DNA of 64,000 nt from Asterias rubens (GCF_902459465.1 NC_047068.1:10974001-11038000); one strand, 5' to 3'. Shown: positions 21,730 to 35,663, counted from the stretch's first letter. The notes: a model not told the origin generated them from the sequence alone. Numbers and translations are program-made.

Positions 21730-24700
21730 TCAGGGATTTGGTTTTCTTCCAAGAAGAAGAGTAACTGGCAGTTTCAGCTTTATGTTAGCGCCCTCTGGAG
21801 AACCATCTAAGCCCATGATGTCCATCAATCTATACAAGCAAGTAGAAACGAAGATCGAACAACAAAATAAATACGTCCCTTTGTCTTTGAAACAGGGGTT
21901 TGAGTCGGCGGTGTCATAGATAAAGTTGCCTCTCGGAGACTCCCTCTCTCCCATGGTAAATTAACATTGGCTAGAGGACAAGGATTCAAAATAGGGCGCT
22001 CTAGGAAAGAGGGGACACAGGATACCCTTGTGGGGGGGGGGGGTCTCTCCTGCCACATTTTGAACAACATTTGGTGCTCGATTGTGATTTGCACCCTCAT
22101 AATAATTATGTGATCATTGTGTTCTTTAAATCTCATCAGGAATGCTTCAGAGGCTGAGGATTTGAAAGTGGGAGGTGGGGGGGGGGGGGGGGGAGATGTT
22201 ACTTCCCTGTACAAGAGGCAGAAATGCAAAAGAATGTGAACATCAGGGGGGAGCGGGACACACCGGCATTCACATATCGGACATGGTTTAGTTAAGAATC
22301 CATTTGGCAGTCTGTGCTCAAGTTGCATCTCGGGCAACACATTTCTGGACGACAATGACTAGGTTTCATGAAGTTTTAATTAACATGAGTCGTGAGGCGA
22401 AACACCACGAACTTCTTTCTGTCACGGAAGAAGGAAATATGGGGGAAAGGGGTACCCCTAGACTTGTGATATGTTATTGTAGATTTTAGTATACCTGTGT
22501 GACGATAGCCAATACGGTATTACCTGAAACAGCGCCCTCTTTTGAATTAATGTCCACCAGATCGCAAGTAAGGGCCGCGTTTTGCGTAGCTGATGCAGAA
22601 AAATAACTTCGATCTCAGACTTGAAATCAAATGTAGAGTACTCGAATTTGTAATATTAATAACACTTTATATGCGCAAGTTTCAAACAAAAATAGTTGTT
22701 CGTAAAAAAAAGTCCAGATGCCAACAGTTATTTCACAAAATTTAAAAAAGAAACAATCAAAAGTTCATGACAAACCAAACGGTGATTCATTACGATGACG
22801 TTGATGAAAGTAACTTCGGCTGAAAAATAGACTTGTGGACAAGTCGTTAAATGTCTCTCGCGGTGAAAGCCTAATTCCGACTCTATTCCGAATCAATCCC
22901 CGCGATATTCTCACGAGACTTCTGGCCCCGCGAGGCTACTGCTCTCACGACTACGGTCCCATTTAGAGGGGAGTAGAAGTTGGCAACCAGCAGTTCGCGC
23001 GAGAGCAGTGATCTCGCGAGAGCACCGCCACAATTCGACTATCTCACCGCGGCAGACCATTAAAGACTTGTCAACAAGTCTAGCTAAAAAGGGACTCACT
23101 TGTCTTGTAGGTCTTTGGCAAGGTCTTGACCCCCAGGAATCTGTCTAGTGTAATGTTGATATTCAGACCAGGACCGTACATACTTCACATACAGTGCCAT
23201 TGTGGAGTCCACCAACAACTCAATAGTGTCATCTCTGAATCAAAAAACAGATCAAGAATCATGAACCATCAAGGGCTGGATTTTATAAAGATCTAAGAAT
23301 GATCTTAAGGCAATACAAAGGCATTTAATCAGCATCAAATTCAAGCAATCTCGCATGCAGAAGAGAAGAAAACCTGATCTCATTCAAATTTTTTTCTGGT
23401 GACAGTGATCGTTCCTAGAATAATGTCTCTTGTGTTGCGAAGTGTTTCCCACAGTTACGGGCCTTTTCCCACTTGGACTTCAGTAGGATGTCGTGGGTGA
23501 TCGGATAAGAGCACCGAACTCAAGCTCAGGTTCGAATGCCGGTCATGACACCTGTGTCCCTGGGCACAATACTTAACTACAAAAGTGTCTGCCTACCATG
23601 AGCTGACCCTCATTCAGCTCATAGTAGACAGGCACTTTTGTTATTGACTAACGCCGGCTTGGCGGTCGGGGCACCATACCCACGAAAAGCAGCAAGCTGC
23701 TACATCAATGGATGATGTCATCGTCAGCCAATCACCGTGCAGAAAAACCATGCCGTTTAATGGTTGATTTTTTCTTACCGGGAGTTTTGGACTACCGGTG
23801 GAAATCGCTGTATCCTGACTGGACTATAGCTACGATCCGGTCTCACTTTTAACATTGCCGGGAAGAATATGAATTAATTTACCCATATATACTAGTTGGG
23901 GACTGTTGCCGACATTCATAACAGGTAAACTTGCCGTGTTTTTGTGACTTGGTTTCTTTCTTTGTGAAGCCATTTTTTACTTACAAATTTCTCTTTTTAA
24001 AATTCGAACTCCACCGATTTTCTTCATACAAAACGAGATAAGCTCTTCATTTCAATGGACTGCTACATATTTTCTGTCAATACTTTTCAGACAAGGCCGA
24101 AAAAGACTGAATTTCAGAAGCCCTTAATTAAATATATAGTAATTATATATTCACACAGGGGTCACGCACGAAAAACGATGAATAAGTTCCAGATAAAAGG
24201 AAAAGAAATGTGGTGACCTGCGGGTAGACTGTCCGTAGGTAAATCGACCGTTTTAAGTGAAATGCGGACTGACAAAGATGAGCTAACATCCAATGTACAT
24301 TTAATTGCCATAGTCTAAGGGCGTTGTTGAAAGAGTGTGACGTCAGATGCAAGTATGACTAAGTCTCCTCGTTAGTCTTGGATCACACAATCATCAAACT
24401 ATCTATTAACATCAATAATATGTGAGGATTTGTAAACATTTTGTTTTAAATCTTTTTAGCAGTTTGTACCCAAATACTTCATAAAATTATAACTGACATG
24501 TTTACCATTTTGACACCTGCTAATTCTTTAGCATCAAACACACAAGAACCTAAACATGTTTTAGGTTATAAAACGGATGCTTTGTTGAAATTCTAAACAC
24601 TGTTTTAACAGTGATATAATAGGTGACGCTGATGTCAATCGTACTTGTCTATGCACAAAGAACTATTGTTCGTCTGTATCCCCAGTGAGGGCGCTGTTTG

Positions 24701-27700
24701 GGAATGTGACGTCATATGCAGTGGGTCATTTGGTATCTGCATTGTTAATGGTACAGCAATGAGAGTTTACCTGATATTGTCTTCGTATGGTATGCGCGTC
24801 TCATCCGTTTTGCCTTCAAGTGATTTCACACAGTCGGTGGTATACGGTCGTAAAGTCACAGAGTCCATCTAAAAGGATTAAAATGTTCGTCATAATTACC
24901 ATGTGTGTATCTACTTGCCAGGTAGAGTTTGTTCTTAGAGAAACTGTCTTGCGTAATTCTACTACCGAGGAGTAGATTGTTCGGGTGCTCGGGAGACTTC
25001 TCAGTTCTGAAAAGAACTCGGATGGTATAGAAAAAAACTGGGACTTATATCTCTTCAGTCTCCTGATGATGACTAGAGCAAGCTAGTCGAAATGTTGAGA
25101 CCAATATAAGAACTAACTCCGTGGTAGTACAGTTAATTACGATCCTATAAGCTAAAGTAGTACTACTTTAGCTTATAGGATCGTAATTAAATGTACTTTA
25201 GCTTATAGGATGGTAATAGTTAGCCCTGGCGGCCTTACACTTTCGTATTGTACTACATGGTTAGGATCAATATTAGCTCTTTGTGACGTCAGCACACACT
25301 CATGCAGCTGGTAGTACAGCATAGGGATAGCCCTGGCGGCCTTACACTTTCGTATTGTACTACAGTGCACAGAGGAAGAGTCCTATATAGGGCTAGGTAA
25401 TAGTGTTTATTAGGGGATCTCAAAAATACGCTAGATTTTTTACCGTACCGGTAAGTGAGTCGCGGCTGACTGCTAATGTAAAATGGATCTTAGTGCTTTG
25501 TGAACTCCAGCCTTGGCCATCAAACTATTTTGTGCAAAATATTAATGGCGTCAGTATAGTAAGCCTTTTTTTTAGTAGACTGAAAAGAAAACCCAATTTT
25601 CAGTCAATTACTGGTTCATTTGTTGTGCAGTAACAGGTGATACCCTTCAAGTTATAGTCTCAAACGGCCCGAATGACATGATCTTTGACCTTTTAGGCAG
25701 TGTATTGCATGGACTCTGAATCTCTTTTTAGAACACTGTATAAATATACAGATATTGCGGTTTTCTGTAGCGTCACTAACATAACAATTAACAAACCAAT
25801 TACGTTTTCTGTCAAATGTGCCAAACTATCCCTACAACGTCTGTAAATGTTTTACCTTTTACAAGACTAATTAATGAATTTCAGTATCATGACGTTTATG
25901 TCATTTTCGGCAAATTATTTTGGGGTTCGAGCCCCAGTCATGGCAATTGTTTCCTTGAGCAAGGCACCTATAACAATCTGCTTCATAAAAGTTGAGACGG
26001 TAGTGCAGTCTGATCTCACATCCAGGCTCCAAGTGGATGATACAGTTGCCTATCCTTATGGACTGTTAAGGTTGACCCTGTTTCAGGTACAGTAGTAGGT
26101 TATACGTACCCCTGGTGACACTGTTGATCGGGGTCGGAACCCCAAACCGGTTTAAGTGTAGCCCTCACCTTAAAGTGGCCGTCCGGCCTTGTTAGGTTGG
26201 CGATATAACTCCAATTGGTCTGGGTTCTTTTTGAAGGCAGAAACACAACGTCAACAGATTCACATTTAACTTTTCACGGTTTAAAGATAATGATGGTAGA
26301 AAGCTTCCCTTAAAATATTACTTACTGAAGTGCTGTAGTTTTCTTTAAGAAAATTAGTAAAACAAGCCACGAAAATTATTCTAGCATAGGGCCAAAAACT
26401 TATTTTCGTAACATTTGTTACTCATTTCTTAAAAAAAAAAACATATTCACCTCAGCAAGTAATGTTATAAGGGAAGCCTTCTACTATCATGATCTTTAAA
26501 GTGTGTAAGTTTATTGTAAATCTGTGGAAATTGTGCTTTGTGTTACAAAAAGTACCAAAATCCTTTAAAGGGAAGGTACACGTTTGGTAGTTACTCAAAA
26601 CAAATATTAACTTAACAACTGACTTTGTAACGAGCATTGGAGAGCTGTTGATAGTATCACACATTGTGGGAAACAACTCCCTCTGAAGTATCGTAGTTTT
26701 TGAGAAAGAGGCAATTTCTCACTAAAATAATAAAAGACTTCTAGCTAGAAGTCTTTTATTCATATCTGAAAGCACATAAATTCGTCCGACAAGGGTGTTT
26801 TTTCTTTCATCTTTTTCTCCCAACTTCGATAACCGATTGAGCCCAAATTTTCACAGGCTTGTTATTTTATGCTTATGATGGGAAACACGTGAGAAGATTG
26901 GTCTTTGACAATTCCCAAACGTGTACCTTCCCTTTAACAAAAGGGGGAAAAACCGCAGACAATTCCTACTGATTACCTCAATGACAGTCTGCCTGATTTT
27001 CTCATTCTTGCCCACATCACCTTCGACACATGGATGTATTTTGTTGTACCAATAAATGGCTATGCAACCAGACGGCTTCAAAACCCTATCAGCCTGTTTG
27101 AAGAATGCCTCTTTGTCAAACCAATGAAATGAGGTAGCACAAGTCACGAGGTCCACAGAGTTGTCATCAGCAAACAGTAGATCCTCTGCACTTCCAACTC
27201 TGTCATAATAAAATTACAACAGAGAACAGCGCCTTCTTTTATTGTTTCAGGTATTTTTCAAAATGTCCACAGATTTAAAATTAAACTAACACGGTTTGAA
27301 TGTAACGACAGTAGAAAGCTTCCCTTTAAATATTACTTACTGTGGTGCCGACAGGAGTAAAACAAGTCGCAAAATAGTTTTCGTCTCAGTGAAACGAAAT
27401 TATTTTAGCTCTTAAAAATGTATTTATATCATAACATACCATAACTGGTTAATACGTTTTTACAGGCTCAAACTGAGACGAAAATTATTTTCGTGACATT
27501 GTTTTACTCATTAATTTTGTCAAAAACTACAGCACCTCAGTAAATAAGGGAAGCTTTTTACAATCCTTATATTCAAACTGTGTAAGTTTAATGTAAATCT
27601 GTGAACATTGTGATTTATTTAAAAAAAGTACATAGACCCTTTAATGTATATAATGTATAAAAAGAGTGAAAATTCCACTCTCTTGAATGGTGGTGTCACT

Positions 27701-30700
27701 TTCGCTCTTATGAGACTCTTCCTGGGTGAAATTGGAACGAACTTTATTCTAAATCTAGTTGAAAATACCCGTATTTCACTCTAAAAAGAGCTGTCCGTCA
27801 TGTGGCACTTTGCAAGAGTGGTATGGCGGAAAAAACGATTTTCCCTCACAAAAAATTACATCAAGGGAGTACCTTAAATTTAGAAGATTGTAAATACGTT
27901 TAAGGGTAGCATGTGATCGATTTCACAAAGAACTTACGACTAGTCATAGTAGACATTAGAAACTTAAGGCTAGTCCTAAGTCAGGACGAGCAGTTCGTCA
28001 CAACTCGATTAAAGACACTGGACACTATTGGTAATTGTCAAAGACCAGTCTTCACACTTGGTGTATCTCAACATGTACATAATATAACCAACCTGTGAAA
28101 ATTTGAGCTCAATCGGTCGTCGAAGTTGCGAGATAATAATGAAAGAAAAAACACCCTTGTCACACGAAGTTGTGTGCTTTCAGATGCTTGATTTCGAGAC
28201 CTAAAATTCTGAACTTGAGGTCTCGAGGGAGCCGTTTCTTACAATGTGTTATACCATCAACCTCTCCCCATTACTCTTTACCAAGTAAGGTTATATGCCA
28301 ATAATTATTTTGAGTAATTACCAATAGTGTCCACTGCCTTTAAAGACTAGTCCTAACTCTTTGTGAAATCCACCATCTGACGTCACACTTCGAGACGCTC
28401 GTGAATAACGCCAGATACCTACCAGCCTTGAGCACCTGGCAGGATCCTACCAGCCGGCAGGCCAGCCTTGAGCGCCTGGCAGGATCCTGCCAGATGCACC
28501 CTTGACCTCGCATCCATTTCACAGGGAGATTCGCAGTCAAATCACACGTTTACATTTATACAATCATAGTGAATAAAACAACATTACATTATGTACAATC
28601 ATTTTGCACACGCTGCAATGCCAACCGAAAGTGCAAGCTGACAAATCACATCACCTCGGACCAATCTTTCTCTCTCCCCTTTTTCTGAAGCAAAGGGGGG
28701 GGGGGGCAGGCATGCGCCCACGCCCCATTGGTCCGCGCCTGACTATGTTTTTTTTCTGATCAGGAGTGTGTTCGAGTCCCATGAGTCTTGCTTCGTCCTT
28801 CGGTCGAAACGTATGCCGCGCCAGGTCCCGTGTGTTGAGTAATGCTTGTAAAAGAAGTTGCACTATTGTAAAGAGAGGGGTTTACCCTGGTGTTTCTGGC
28901 AAGGTCTGGTAGCAATAATATAGGCATACAACTCATTACCTTGTATACCCCGCAAGTGTATATTATGGTTGCTTTGTCTCATAAAATCACTCATAAACAA
29001 GCTCCATCCAGTTTGATATTTCGGCGCCAGTATGGTCAACATGACAGACATAACGATCAAACTAAATGGGCCACCAACTTTAAAACCAAAACAACTTGTA
29101 ATACATGCCTCATTGGCTGATGTTTAAAGACACTGGACACTATTGGTAACTGTCAAAGACCAGTCTTCTCACTTGGTGTATCTCAACATAATATGCATAA
29201 AATAACAAACCTGTGAAAATTTGAAGATAATAATGAAAAAAATAAACACCCTTGTCACACGAAGTTGTGTGTTTTTTATGGTTAATTTCGAGATCTCAAA
29301 TTCTAAATCTGAGGTGTCGAAATCAAACTCGTTGAAAATTACTTCTTTCTCGAAAACTATGTCACTTCAGAGGGAGCCGTTTCTTACAATGTTTTTGACT
29401 ATCAACCTCTTCCTATTACTTGTCACCAAGTAAGGTTTTATGCTAATAATTATTTTGAGTAATACACAATAGTGTCCACTGCCTTAAAGTCTAGAAATAC
29501 AATAGTACAATAGGATATATCAAACATTTTAACTTACTGGAATTCAACATTTGTTGGTTTATCTGTTCGTCGTCTGCCTGCTTCAGTTTGAGCTTTACTC
29601 ACATCAACACCGACAACTCTTTCAAAGTGTGGGGCCAGCGGTATCGTGTTTTGACCACTTCCGCATCCTACGTCAAGGGCTAACGTCTGAGGTGGCAATT
29701 TCTAAAGTATTAAAGCACGTGAAATATTGTAGCTGGTTATATAATATTAATTATTGGTTATTATATCGTGCTTCACACAACATTATTACCCCATATATGG
29801 CCAGCACATAAACGCCACAAGAGGAGTTGCATTTCTTCAAAACATATAAATTTAAAGACACTGGACACTATTGGCAATTGTCAAAGACCAGTCTTATCAC
29901 TCTCACTTGGTGTGTCTCAACATAAGCTAGAAAAGTTGTTGGGATGGCGTTATGTTTTAGAACAACTTTTCTCTTCGTGTCAAAATATGTGTGGTGTATT
30001 CCGGATTCGAAGCACGACGGCTCGAAGTGTTCGCTGCACAGCGCTGAAAAAGACGTCGGACCGGACCACTATTGCTCTTGCGAGTCTGACTTTCGCGGCC
30101 CACAATCGCCCATACTTAGGATCTGCAGGAAACGCATGCAACTTGACCTCATCTTTAGATGTTTTGCTGCATCCAGCAGCAACACGCCTGGTTGGCATTG
30201 CCGGAAAAATGCTTTTTTTTCTCGAAACATACAAACTCACGGTTTGGACCACACAATCGCACATGTACTTTGCACGTGTGCTTACTCTATGCATTGCACG
30301 CAACGTCTGCCTTAATTGACGCCACAAAAAGGGTAGGCGGAGTCAGCCCCCCCCCCCCAAACAACTTTATCTATTTGTTAACTTATAAATCGTGACAAAC
30401 AATTACTCCAAAAATTGTTTTATTGTTCATAAGCATATACTCTTATGTTTGAAAGAAAGAAGACAAAAATATCTTTCCAGCTGCACCACAAAATGTGCAA
30501 GATAGGTAGATGCAATTAGTGGTGGTTGGCATGACCCCGTTGTGAAGCACACAAGTGTATATACACCTGCAAAACCGTGGACCTCCTTATTGTCCCTCTT
30601 TCGTTTATACTCCAAATTAACCTTTTTTGCAACAGCTCCCATTGGTTTTCTACACGTTTTCCAACTGTGGACCTTTCCCGAACCTTGGACCCTACTGTCC

Positions 30701-31863
30701 TCTTTTGTTATAGGTCCCCGGTTTGAATGATACCTATTACTCACTCATCACTCTTAATATGAATCAATATTTATAAAAGACACTAGCTGTAAAAACAAAA
30801 CAAAAAAACAACAACCGGAATTGTGGTCTCTTAATTTACAATCTGGCAGTATTTTTTTCAATTTGGCATACTCTCTGAGAATACGCTTTTGGTTTAAATG
30901 ACTCACAACGCTGCATAAATTCATGAGTTAATTTAGGTCCTTTGCCATTTCTACCTCCATGATAGAGCCAAACAAGGCCATATTCAATATCAATATAGTT
31001 GTCTATAAACCGGGGACCTACAGATAAGGAGGTCAGGGTACCTGGTCGGGTGCAAAGTCACCAGTTGTTTTGTTGTAATGTAATGTTAACAACCAATGAG
31101 AGCTGTTGCCAAAAGGTTAGTGTAAAAATTGTAGTACATGTAAGGGTATGTACGTGTACATCTATCCCGATTGCAGTGTTTTGGGGCGAGTTTGTATATA
31201 TGGTGTGACTAAAGTGCTATTCATACGACAGCAATTTAACTGGGGTCCCTTGCTTAATTTTAGCATGGTTGTCAAAATGTAGCACTGTTTGACAAGATTT
31301 TGCAAAAGAACTTAGAAATATAGGAACAAATTGTTCTCAAACGGGAACGAGGTACATTTTGTAAAATTTCACAACCATGCTAAATTATTATCACGGGACC
31401 TTTGCTATACTGATCTCGTGTGAATGTGACTAAGAACATATTGCCCACCAATGTACTGCTGAGCACAACTATATTATCATGCAGAATCGGATTCATGTTC
31501 GTATAACTGTATTGTATTTGAGCTGGTAACCGTTTTCTGGCAAGCACATTTTTGCTGTGAGCCTTATAGCTTTTTTGAGTGCTTATGCAGCTCGAGGTCG
31601 TTCGTGGTTATGGACTCCGTCAGTGGTGACTGGCGTCCCAGAGCTAGCTAGGTGTAAAACAAAAAAAAAACACGGAAAAGTTCGTTATTCGGTTTCTTTT
31701 TTCAACGATCGTTCATCAAGCAAGGAAATAGACCTACCTTCAGCAGCAGGTACTGCATGACTCTCTGGATGATTTCTTGCGGCCATTCCGGACGACCTTC
31801 TAGATACAGATCGGCATGATTCTTGCCTTCAAATTGGTGGGTGGTTTCAGCCGGAAGAGCCAT
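21730..31863 (-). CDS. Class I SAM-dependent methyltransferase (copy 2 of tandem pair)
   Basis: Six exons, 5' to 3': 31863-31738, 29701-29538, 27199-26977, 24868-24771, 23234-23100, 21829-21730. They have the same lengths as in the first copy, giving 846 nt and 281 aa with no frameshift or stop. Motif I (LDVGCGSGQN) and FHWFDKEAFF are intact. I count five amino-acid replacements from copy 1 and only two silent changes. They are Ser to Gly in exon 1 (ESRPEW to EGRPEW), Glu to Gln after FFK, Met to Val in LLMDS, Gly to Glu in SWSGYQ (two base changes in one codon), and Thr to Ile near GAN. The Gly-to-Glu change is at a position I believe is usually Gly in the family. The copy looks functional, but relaxed constraint is possible. 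The upstream region, up to 32185, is also duplicated, so the promoter was probably copied with the gene. Confidence 0.86.
22828..23082. repeat. MITE with TAGACTTGTGGACAAGTC ends (unit 2)
   Basis: Duplicate of the element next to exon 5 in unit 1; its right end has one change (GACTTGTCAACAAGTCTA). Confidence 0.72.
25134..25214. repeat. Single hairpin (unit 2 version)
   Basis: One full TTACGATCCTATAAGCTAAA hairpin and the partial copy; unit 1 has one hairpin more. Confidence 0.8.
28009..28343. repeat. Family A palindromic MITE (unit 2)
   Basis: Duplicate of the insertion at 14140-14474, same end points. Confidence 0.75.
29123..29488. repeat. Family A palindromic MITE (unit 2)
   Basis: Duplicate of the insertion at 15256-15621, same end points. 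Confidence 0.75.
29931..30198 (-). pseudogene. Dead THAP zinc-finger domain exon (methyltransferase intron 1, copy 2)
   Basis: This is the duplicate of the THAP relic in the first unit, with the same Cys-to-Arg loss and the same one-base frameshift. The decay therefore predates the 13-kb duplication. MPTRRVAAGCSKT opens the domain; LCSEHFEPSCF and AIPT are found only after shifting frame. Confidence 0.73.
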
Positions 31864-32190
31864 GGTCTGTGATCTAGTTCCAAGCCTTCAGTAGTTCAGT
31901 ACGAACCCAAGAGCGCCGAGGGTAACAAAGGCTCGCTATCTGTTGCTGTAAAACACGTGTGAAATCAGCAATGTAATTCGGTATCCGAACACGTCAGATA
32001 CCTACGGGTATAAAGGTCTGTCTAGAACATAGATTGGGTCGATAATGTCTATAATGTTATTATCTCACTGGTTATGAGTTGTGTCTGTCTGTAAACGGTG
32101 CACGAGGTACACCCGGTCTGTTGTGCACACGTACCTCCACTGACCACCGATCGCAAAAATGACGTCCCTGGTATTATATATAAAGTACAT

Positions 32191-32418
32191 TGGGTGCGTT
32201 CGATTAGCTCCCCTGGGTCGACCCCGCGGTGGCTCACTCGGGTGAGCCCCTGACAAGAGCTAATCGAACGACCTAACTCGCCCCTCGTGGTAACGGCATG
32301 ACCCACTCCACTCCACAAGCAGGGCACTGGGAGCTGACCCCGGTGAGCCCCGTGAAAGCTATTCGAACGTACCGGGGCAGACCGGGGTCGACCCAGGGAA
32401 GCTAAACGAACGCACCCA
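32191..32418. repeat. Foldback MITE with GTCGACC-rich ends
   Basis: TGGGTGCGTTCGATTAGCTC with CCTGGGTCGACC on the left; GGGTCGACCCAGGGAAGC and TAAACGAACGCACCCA on the right. It begins six bases after the end of the 13-kb duplication. Confidence 0.75.
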
Positions 32419-32489
32419 GTAATTCCGTTCGTAGCGCGACCTTCTAGAATCTACGGAAGTGTTTTTAAGACACCGACAAAAATAATCCA

Positions 32490-32585
32490 GGCTCCACTAT
32501 TCGCCCGGCCGGGCGGACTGCTAGTATTCCGCCCCGGGGCGGATTACTATTCCGCATGGGCGGATTATTATCGCCCGGGCGAACT
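32490..32585. repeat. Cluster of CGCCCGGGCG-type palindromes
   Basis: CGCCCGGCCGGGCGG, TCCGCCCCGGGGCGGA, TCCGCATGGGCGGA and CGCCCGGGCG occur in under 100 bp, separated by short AT stretches. Confidence 0.7.
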
Positions 32586-32599
32586 TAAGGGTGTCGGGG

Positions 32600-33376
32600 A
32601 TTTTTACTTTTATGTTGGGGTGCTTTTTGCTGGGGGAGGGGATATATGAATAGGCGCAACCGATCGTGGAAGGTGTTTTGGTGAATTGAAAAAAAATCAA
32701 AAATGTTGGGATAAGTTTGGTCAGAACACGTTTTGCTAAACATTTGGCGCGGTTGTAACATAACTTGATGACTATGTAAATCCCCGACCATAATCACCTT
32801 ATACCTACATCATTCACACGAAGATTCCCAGTCAAATCCTACGTACATTGTTTACACACTGCCTGCATCATGCAGACGACCGCAAATGTAGCTGCAAAAC
32901 GTTACCACTGACCAATCAAAACAAAGAAATAGAAAGTTTTCGTCACTGACGTTTATCTAATAAAAAGCGGTTTTCTGGCTTCTGTAAAACCCTTCGTGGC
33001 CCCCTTGCAGCTCTGTATGTCCCTATATCCCAAGGGGAAACCACGCCTTTTGCAATTTTTGTTTGCAGTTTCTTATGTTTTTATTATTATAAATCTGGAC
33101 ATATTTTGCTACCATTTTTAATAGCAAAAAGCCTACAAACAGAAGCGAATTTGGTCAGCGGTTAAGCACATAACAAAGTGATTATGCACACTGTGAACAT
33201 TCAACTTTGATTCGTTTCTAAAACGTTTTATGGGAAAGATGCATTCTCGTATGGGCATTGACACAATACTTTTTTCCAGTTTATGTCCAAATCGATCATT
33301 CATTCCCTGTAGAATAATTCCACTGTGAACTCATCTCCATGGTGTCTTAATTAATTTCTGTTTGGTCACTTTTCTG
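32600..33376. other. Intergenic, nothing recognised
   Basis: No coding signal, no clear repeat ends. AT-rich with scattered short open frames only. Confidence 0.4.
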
Positions 33377-33770
33377 CTAAAGACACCGTACTATTTGTGA
33401 TTGTCAAAAACCAGATTTCTCACTTCGTGTATATCTCAACATAATTTAGCATAAAATAACAAACCTATGAAAATTTGAGCTAAATTGGTTGTTGAAGTTG
33501 CGAGATAATTATGAAAGAAAAAACACCCTTGTCACACGAAGTTGTGTGCTTTCAGATGCTTGATTTTGAGACCTCAAAATCTTATTCCGAGGTCCCGAAA
33601 TCAAATTCGTGGAAAATTACTTCTTTCTCGAAAACAACGTTACTTCAGAGGGAGCCGTTTCTCTTTTTTTTTTTTTTACTATCAACAGCTCTCCATTACT
33701 CGTTACCAAGTAAGGTTTTATGATAATAGTTATTTTGAGTAATTACAAATACTGTCCACTGCCTTTAAAG
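33377..33770. repeat. Family A palindromic MITE
   Basis: CTAAAGACACCGTACTATTT to CTGTCCACTGCCTTTAAAG, with the CAAAATCTTATTCCGAGG centre. Confidence 0.72.
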
Positions 33771-34380
33771 ACCTCCTTGAATGAAGACGGCGACAAGTGA
33801 TATGATCTTTGCTAGAATAAATTTCACATGTTTTCAATCAATAACACATTTAAGTTCACGCGAGATAAGACGGATTTCAATTGTGTAAAAAACAATCATT
33901 TTAAATATCCTTCTCCTGTGCTTCGAGAAAAGCCTTGTTACGTCATCACTCATGTACGTCATAGTGGTAGCTCCAATTTGTAAGTTGCAGAGTTATAGCA
34001 GACTCCCACACATGACTTGAAGTATTTTCATTTTGAAGCCCGCCGTCAACGGCAGAAGTGTTTCTAGTTTTTTCAGAACCTGGAGGTTGGGGCCTAATTT
34101 TTCGGTCGATAATTACGAAAAATCCAGTGTAAACACTTCAAAACTTGAAATAAATGACAGACAAACACAAAACAAGTTTAAACCGTATTCCTAAGCACAT
34201 ATTCTCTTCAAGTATTTCTTTAATGCACTTCAATCAAAAACGTTTCCATGGAAGTGTTCCCACCATGCATTGTATCTTTTACATAATGTAAATAATGTCA
34301 AAACTTATTCAATGTTGTATACACATACTCGTTAAAGATTTTAACTGCTATGATGTAGTTAAAATCAAATCAATCAATGC

Positions 34381-34769
34381 TTTAAAGGCAGTGGACACTA
34401 TTGGTAATTGTCAAAGACTAGCCTTCACAGTTGGTGTATCTCAACATATGCATAAAATAACAAACCTGTGAAACTTTGAGCTCAATCGGTCATCGAAGTT
34501 GCGAGATAATAATGAAAGAAAAAAACACCCTTGTCACACAAAGATGTGTGCGTTTAGATGGTTGATTTCGAGACCTCAACATCTAAATCTAACGTCTTGA
34601 AATCAAATTCGTGGAACATTACTTCTTTCTCGAAAACTATGGCACTTCAGAGGGAGCCGTTTCTCACAATATTTTATACCATCAACCTCTCCCCATTACT
34701 TGTCACCAAGAAAAGTTTTATGCTAATTATTATTTTGAGCAATTACCAATAATGTCCACTGCCTTTAAG
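34381..34769. repeat. Family A palindromic MITE
   Basis: TTTAAAGGCAGTGGACACTA to ATGTCCACTGCCTTTAAG; full-length. Confidence 0.78.
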
Positions 34770-34928
34770 ACAAAGATTATTGTTAGCTTTAAAAGAAAAA
34801 TTATATTGTAAGGGATCTTTTTAAAGTAATTCAGGTCTGTCCAACTACTTGGGGCGGGGGGAATAGACATGCCCTAGTTACCGAATAATGCCAGTCAACA
34901 TCTGTTTTGTAACACACCTCGGTCTTAA

Positions 34929-35287
34929 ATAAGGAAATTAATGTGTAATGAAGAGGTTTTCAACTAGTGGTTTTCAACTAGTGGTTTAAACCCAACGAGG
35001 CCTGGTTCTCGATAATTTTACCGAGATGAAAGAAATCATTTAACAATTATAATGTTTGCATTTATTTCACTTTTTGACCAAAAAGTGATGATGTTTTTGA
35101 CCGAAAAGGTATTTATGAATGGGAACCAAAGTGTGTTGAATCGGTTTTCAACTAGTGGTTTAAACCCGCCGAGGCCTGGTTCTTGATAATTTACCTTGAC
35201 TTAGTCTCGGTAAAATTATCAAGAACCAAGCCTCATTGGGATTAAACCACTAGTTGAACACCTCTTCACCACACATTGATTCCCTTA
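34929..35287. repeat. Foldback MITE (ATCAATGTGTGG family)
   Basis: Left GAGGTTTTCAACTAGTGGTT (duplicated locally), right AAACCACTAGTTGAACACCT and CACACATTGATTCCCTTA. Same family as the insertion after collagen copy 1. Confidence 0.7.
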
Positions 35288-35301
35288 TATATACAATGTA
35301 T

Positions 35302-35555
35302 AGGGTGCGTTTGATTAGCTTCCCTGTGTCGACCACGTGGTGTGCTCATTTGGGAGAGCCCCTGGCAAGAGCTAATTGAATTATCACTCGCCTTCTCGTG
35401 GTGACGTCATGCACCTCGGGCCAGCCCCAAGTGACCTGCTCCACAAGCAGGGCACTTGGCGCTGACCGGGGTGAGCCCCTGGAATGATGTCAAAGCTATT
35501 CGAATGTACCAGGGTAGATCAGGGTCGACCCAGGGAAGCTAATCGAATGCCCCCA
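35302..35555. repeat. Foldback MITE with GTCGACC-rich ends
   Basis: AGGGTGCGTTTGATTAGCTT on the left, GGGTCGACCCAGGGAAGCTA on the right. It ends about 110 bp downstream of the stop of the KDZ/HMG/chromo gene. Confidence 0.72.
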
Positions 35556-35663
35556 CAGTAAAGTTTTGTGGTAATACCATGTAATGATAATGATGAGTTG
35601 GGGTGGTTTATGTTGACTAAAAGCATTGTGTTGACTAAAAACAAATGTTGTCGCTACCTTTCA

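Larger units (their letters stand above)
19281..32185. repeat. Tandem segmental duplication, unit 2 (12.9 kb)
   Basis: Second copy in direct orientation, separated from the first by a 777-bp spacer. It is slightly shorter because of indels, notably absence of the MITE and of one hairpin, and a deletion near 31063. Confidence 0.95.
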
